The notes under the pieces were generated by a model that made no database searches, was not told the DNA's origin, and saw only the letters and a list, made by a program, of their open reading frames with translations. The translations under genes were made by a program, and so were the position numbers. 64,000 nt of DNA. Source: Irpex lacteus. Lineage: Eukaryota; Basidiomycota; Agaricomycetes; Polyporales; Irpicaceae. The stretch is from the NCBI GenBank assembly GCA_001986395.2, contig MQVO02000008.1:1-64000 (forward strand). Reading direction: 5' to 3'. Shown piece by piece: positions 60,474 through 64,000 of the stretch. How positions within the stretch are numbered: position 1 is the stretch's first letter; each line of letters starts with the position of its first letter.

Positions 60474-61662
60474 TCACCACTCCTGGTGAGCAGGGCGCAC
60501 TGATGCGTAGCATATATCAGTCAGCGACTCGGACGTGTGTGTGGTCACTGGCCAGAGGAAGTATATATTAGTGCCAAGAAAGACTTACAATCAAGTTCCC
60601 ATGTCCAGGCTGACCTATCTTGATTGACCAGGTATAAGTATGACTGGCAAACCGCAAACGATGTGAGACAATACCAGGGCAGTGATCAGTAATGTATGTA
60701 AAGCTTGTTGAGGACTTACATTGGCAATATTCTCCGGGTCCAACCGTATGTTCTTATTCTCCACAAATTCGTCTTTACCGTGATTCTTTTGGTTCGCAAC
60801 AGACAGGTCCGTCAAGATCCCTACAATTACATCGTCAGAAGGCAGAACACGCCTTTCGTTGTAGGATCATACATCCAGCGATGATTGCATGAGCAACCTA
60901 GCCTCTCCCTTAGTATCGCTCGTCTTACAGTTGTGCTGCACACCTACATGGATGTTATCCTTCCCAAACTCCTTCGCTAGACTTTGCGCGAGTGACCTTA
61001 GCCCCGACTTGCCGATGGAGATAGAGCTCCCGTAGAGGTCAGCCTTCACACTGGCCATTCCACCCGTGAACAGCAACGTGCCCCTCGCACCGCGCTCATC
61101 CAGTTCGTTCTCCTTGAATGCCAGTATCGCCTGTCGACTGAACGCAAATGCTCCCCTGACATTCGCTTCTAGCGATGTCTCTAGGTCATCTTCCGTCTGA
61201 TCTAGAAACAACTTGAACACTCCGTTTGCCGCGTTCCATAATGCTACACGTATCGTGCCCTGTTGTTGTGTGGACGGCCATTTGAATGACCTGACTTCGT
61301 CCCATACAGCTAATACCGACTTGTAGCTGTAGTCGCCACTCCCGAAACCCGCTGCTTCACCGCCTGTGGCGTTAATTTCATCGGCAAGTCTCTTGGCGTG
61401 GTCGCCGTTACGTGCAATGAGGGCGACCCGGTAGCCACACTTTGCAAAGAGACGGCTAAAGAAGTACAAAGATGACAACGATGAATAGGAGACGCAGAAC
61501 AGCAGGTGAGTGGAGTTCTACTCACGCAGCAGAACCACCGGTTCCTTGAGGGTTTTGGTGAGATCAGCGATTTATTGTTCAGTTGAGAAGGACTGGAGGA
61601 CTGAACATACCTGAGCCGTTTCCGACGCCAGCGACCACGAATACAGGACGAGTGGTAGACAT
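60474..61662 (-). CDS. SDR-fold protein 2 lacking the catalytic tyrosine
   Basis: Paralog of SDR-1 with the same exon plan. The start MSTTRPVFVVAGVGNGSG at 61662 is followed across two introns by TGGSAARLFAKCGYRVALIA, DEINATGGEAAGFGSGDYSY, IRVALWNAANGVFK, SLEANVRGAFAFSRQAILAF, GTLLFTGGMASVKADLYG, SISIGKSGLRSLAQSLAKEF, VAHAIIAGWILTDLSV and YLYLVNQDRSAWTWELDLRP, ending AHQEW. In SISIGK the residue at the position of the SDR Tyr is I. A TATATA lies near 61688. It is in tandem with copies 3 and 4. Confidence 0.86.
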
Positions 61663-62136
61663 GATCGTTTGTGTAGACGGAGACTGTATATAGTAGTCCG
61701 CATCCTTGTCTTCGATCCCATGGCTTATATACTTCTGTGCATCTCTCTGTCACCGGTATAATCACCGGCAACCGGTCATATATCGTAGACATCATATACG
61801 CCATTGTCATGAGATCAGTTCAATCAGCACTGGCAGTAGGTGCACCAGATGTATCGGGTCTGCGGCGAAGCACAGATAGGCTGTCTTCAGGTCATTCTGT
61901 GGTCATTGTCTACCGGTCACAGAAGATCCAGAACATACTAGTGCATCGTCTCGGCCGTTCCTCTTAGCTTAGAAGATGTGATCGTCGATGCTCGACACGG
62001 AGAGTTAAGACCGGAAAGCGAAATCTGTGTGCTGTTCCCACAAATGGTAAGGAAAAGTGGTCTTCGACTTGGCTGATCATTGGTGTAGAGATTTGATAAG
62101 GTATGCCTACTACCCCTGTACAAAAGTATCTGTTCT

Positions 62137-63276
62137 TCACCATGCCTCGTGAGCAGGTCGAACTGAAAGCAGTATGTATAAGCGAGTCTTACAAAATCCT
62201 GGGCTGAAAAGTACATACGGTCGAGCTCCCAAGTCCACGCTGATCTGTCCTGGTTCACGAGGAAAAGATACGTCTGTAAGCGAAACGTGCGTATTAGCAT
62301 GCAGCACCGTTTCATGAACACGTCGAGATGGACTTACGCTGGAGATACTATCTGGGTTCAAGCGAATGTCTTTGTTCTCTACGAACTCTTTCTTAGCCTG
62401 TTCTTCCGGCTGACGTGCGACTGCGATGTCCGTCAAAATCCCTGTCAATGAAAGACCATCAGTCAAAAGGTATGATGCCAAATCACAGCTAGCTTCTTAC
62501 GTCCGTCAATAATAGCATGAACGACCTATCGTGCATTGTGGTAAGCCGTACGACCTCCCAACGTGCTCATGACCGGAAGCTTTACTCACATGAATATTCT
62601 CTTTACCAAACTCTTGTGCTAGGCTCAGACTCAACGACCGTAATCCGAGTTTGCCAATAGCGAGTGCGGAGGTGTATGGGTTGCTCCTCCACGAGGCCGT
62701 CCCACCTGTGAAAAGCAGCGTCCCTCTCGCCCCATGTTCATCGACCTCATTCTCCTTGAACGTCAAAATAGCCTGCTGGCTGAACGCAAACGCGCCCTTA
62801 ATATTGCCCTCCAATGCTGCGTCCAGATCAGCTTCGGTATGGCCCAAGAATGGCTTGAACGCCCATCCTGCGGCATTCCACAACGCTACTCTGATCGGGG
62901 CGGGCTCTTGAGAAGAAGCCCATCTATGGGACTTGACCCGTTCCCATACAGCTGTAGTTGACTGAAAGTTATAATCACCACTACCAAAGCTGGCGGCTTC
63001 GCCACCTGCTGCGTTGATTTCATCGACGAGCTTCTTGGCGAGATCTGCGGTACGGCCTATGAGGGCTACCCTGTAGCCGGACGCTGCGAAGAGACGACTG
63101 AAGAGATCCGTCAGGCGTGACTCTGACGAGAGCATCGGAACGAACTCACGCAACGGATCCTCCGGTTCCTAAAAGGAATCATTTGAATGACATACTTGAC
63201 GGAAAAGTCCACATCGACACTCACCAGAGCCATCACCAACTCCTGCAATGACGAAAACGGGTTTCACTGTGGACAT
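62137..63276 (-). CDS. SDR-fold protein 3 lacking the catalytic tyrosine
   Basis: Paralog with the same exon plan. The start MSTVKPVFVIAGVGDGSG at 63276 is followed by TGGSVARLFAASGYRVALIG, DEINAAGGEAASFGSGDYNF, IRVALWNAAGWAFKPFLGHT, ALEGNIKGAFAFSQQAILTF, GTLLFTGGTASWRSNPYTS, ALAIGKLGLRSLSLSLAQEF, VVHAIIDGRILTDIAVARQP and YLFLVNQDRSAWTWELDLRP, ending AHEAW. At the Tyr position it has L; a Tyr in NPYTS is eight residues before the Lys, out of register. A TATAAAG lies about 87 bases upstream. It is 475 bases from SDR-2. Confidence 0.87.
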
Positions 63277-63361
63277 ATTGGTACGGAGCAAATAGTGCAC
63301 GCTGTGGTCCAAGAGAAGACTTGTGAGTACTTGGCAGTATTTATAGATAGAGACCTCACAG

Positions 63362-63368
63362 CTTTATA
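63362..63368 (-). promoter_or_regulatory. TATA box of SDR-3, next to a CCAAT word
   Basis: The minus strand reads CCAATATAAAGC, 86-92 bases before the ATG at 63276. Confidence 0.45.
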
Positions 63369-63733
63369 TTGGTCGCGGTTGGCGTAATTGAGTCAAACAA
63401 TGTCATAATTCTGGCTAAAGATGCATGGTATTGTTGGTCGGGGCGACAAGCAACGATGTGAAGTCAGCAGCCGGACGGGTTCGTCCTCCCGGGTGCAACT
63501 TGTCTCGATGCCGAGCGAAGACGCGTACACAAAACGGGACGCTCATCATAGCAGCATTTAAACGAAAGGCGTACCGACTCGAGCTCCTACCAATGGGCAA
63601 GCACATATTTTTGTCACTCACAACTGATCGGAAGCTTTCAATATGTCACTTGCAACGAACTGCTTCAACAAATCCTTAACTCTTCCATACATATTTGTTT
63701 GCTGCAGTAATTAAACCCCTGAGTTCCATTGGT

Positions 63734-64000
63734 TTACCACTTCTCGTGAGCAGGTCGGACTGAGTAAGCCACAATCATGTCAGTAGACGCCAGGTACAAC
63801 TGCGGCATAGTACGCACGATCAAGCTCCCAAGTCCAAGCAGATCTGTCTTGGTTGGCAAGATACAGATATGACTATGATACGGGTTAGTCGTGAAATACT
63901 ACAGCGTGGATCTGGCAGCTTACAGCGGCGATGCTATCAGGATGCAAGCGAATGTCATTGTTCTGTTCGTATTCTTTCTTGGCATCCCCAGTGCGACGCT
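63734..64000 (-). CDS. SDR-fold protein 4, C-terminal part, runs off the right edge
   Basis: Three last exons of a fourth copy: KKEYEQNNDIRLHPDSIAA, SYLYLANQDRSAWTWELDLR and PAHEKW with TAA at 63734-63736. Introns sit at the same points as in copies 1-3. The catalytic region lies outside the window. Confidence 0.85.

Noticed and set aside
1..64000. CRISPR arrays, bacterial operons or prophage
   Set aside because: Spliced genes, TATA elements at fungal spacing and a Pol III tRNA gene show eukaryotic nuclear DNA; the only regular repeat is inside a coding region.

Overview
The window is nuclear DNA of a filamentous basidiomycete, most likely an agaricomycete. Genes on both strands are cut by many short GT-AG introns (about 50-60 nt), intergenic spaces are short except for a few gene-poor stretches, and several families are typical of mushroom-forming fungi: a tiny lipidated GSVVSAIG-type membrane protein, an 8-Cys GPI protein, MULE-like SWIM-finger elements and GH128 glucanases. 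Reading frames were followed exon by exon by eye. No alignment or search was run, so family names rest on recognised motifs.

Layout. 0-5.2 kb (minus): a secreted GH128 glucanase running off the left edge and an APC-type amino acid permease; both carry single-base frame breaks. 6.6-9.9 kb (plus): a complete Argonaute. 10.3-20.7 kb: a housekeeping block with the splicing WD40 protein Prp46, Pol III subunit Rpc34 carrying a large charged insertion, a rhodanese-domain protein, the ribosome-biogenesis protein Lto1 and a Whi2-like protein. 21.8-24.3 kb: a Med25-like Mediator subunit. 25.5-29.2 kb: a MULE-type transposase gene with DDE residues and a SWIM finger. 29.6-31.2 kb: a decayed, intron-containing BiP/Kar2 (ER HSP70) copy. 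31.4-33.0 kb: a GRF-type zinc-finger protein ending in a SUMO-interacting motif. 34.0-34.4 kb: Dph3/Kti11. 36.8-39.9 kb (minus): a second Argonaute, inverted relative to the first, which lacks the RGG-rich N-terminus and has an in-frame TAG 18 codons before the ancestral end. 39.9-43.3 kb is gene-poor. 43.4-43.7 kb: the 78-residue putatively myristoylated/palmitoylated protein. 46.0-47.3 kb: a secreted repeat protein whose seven near-identical peptides are separated by KR/KK sites, like a Kex2-processed peptide precursor. 47.7-50.9 kb: copper amine oxidase. 52.1-54.9 kb: Mto1 (mitochondrial tRNA wobble modification). 55.5-64.0 kb: four related SDR-fold proteins lacking the SDR catalytic tyrosine, interleaved with a GPI-anchored Cys-rich protein, a DUF2470 membrane protein and a tRNA-Gly(GCC).

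How the parts relate. The two Argonautes point to an active RNA-silencing pathway with one complete and one apparently eroding paralog; the transposase gene and the BiP pseudogene between them show local genome turnover. Prp46, Rpc34, Lto1, Dph3, Mto1 and Med25 are core expression machinery. The strongest candidates for something new are the repeat peptide precursor (45980-47266), the tyrosine-less SDR array (55.5-64 kb) and the 78-residue lipidated protein whose start codon is an exon by itself.
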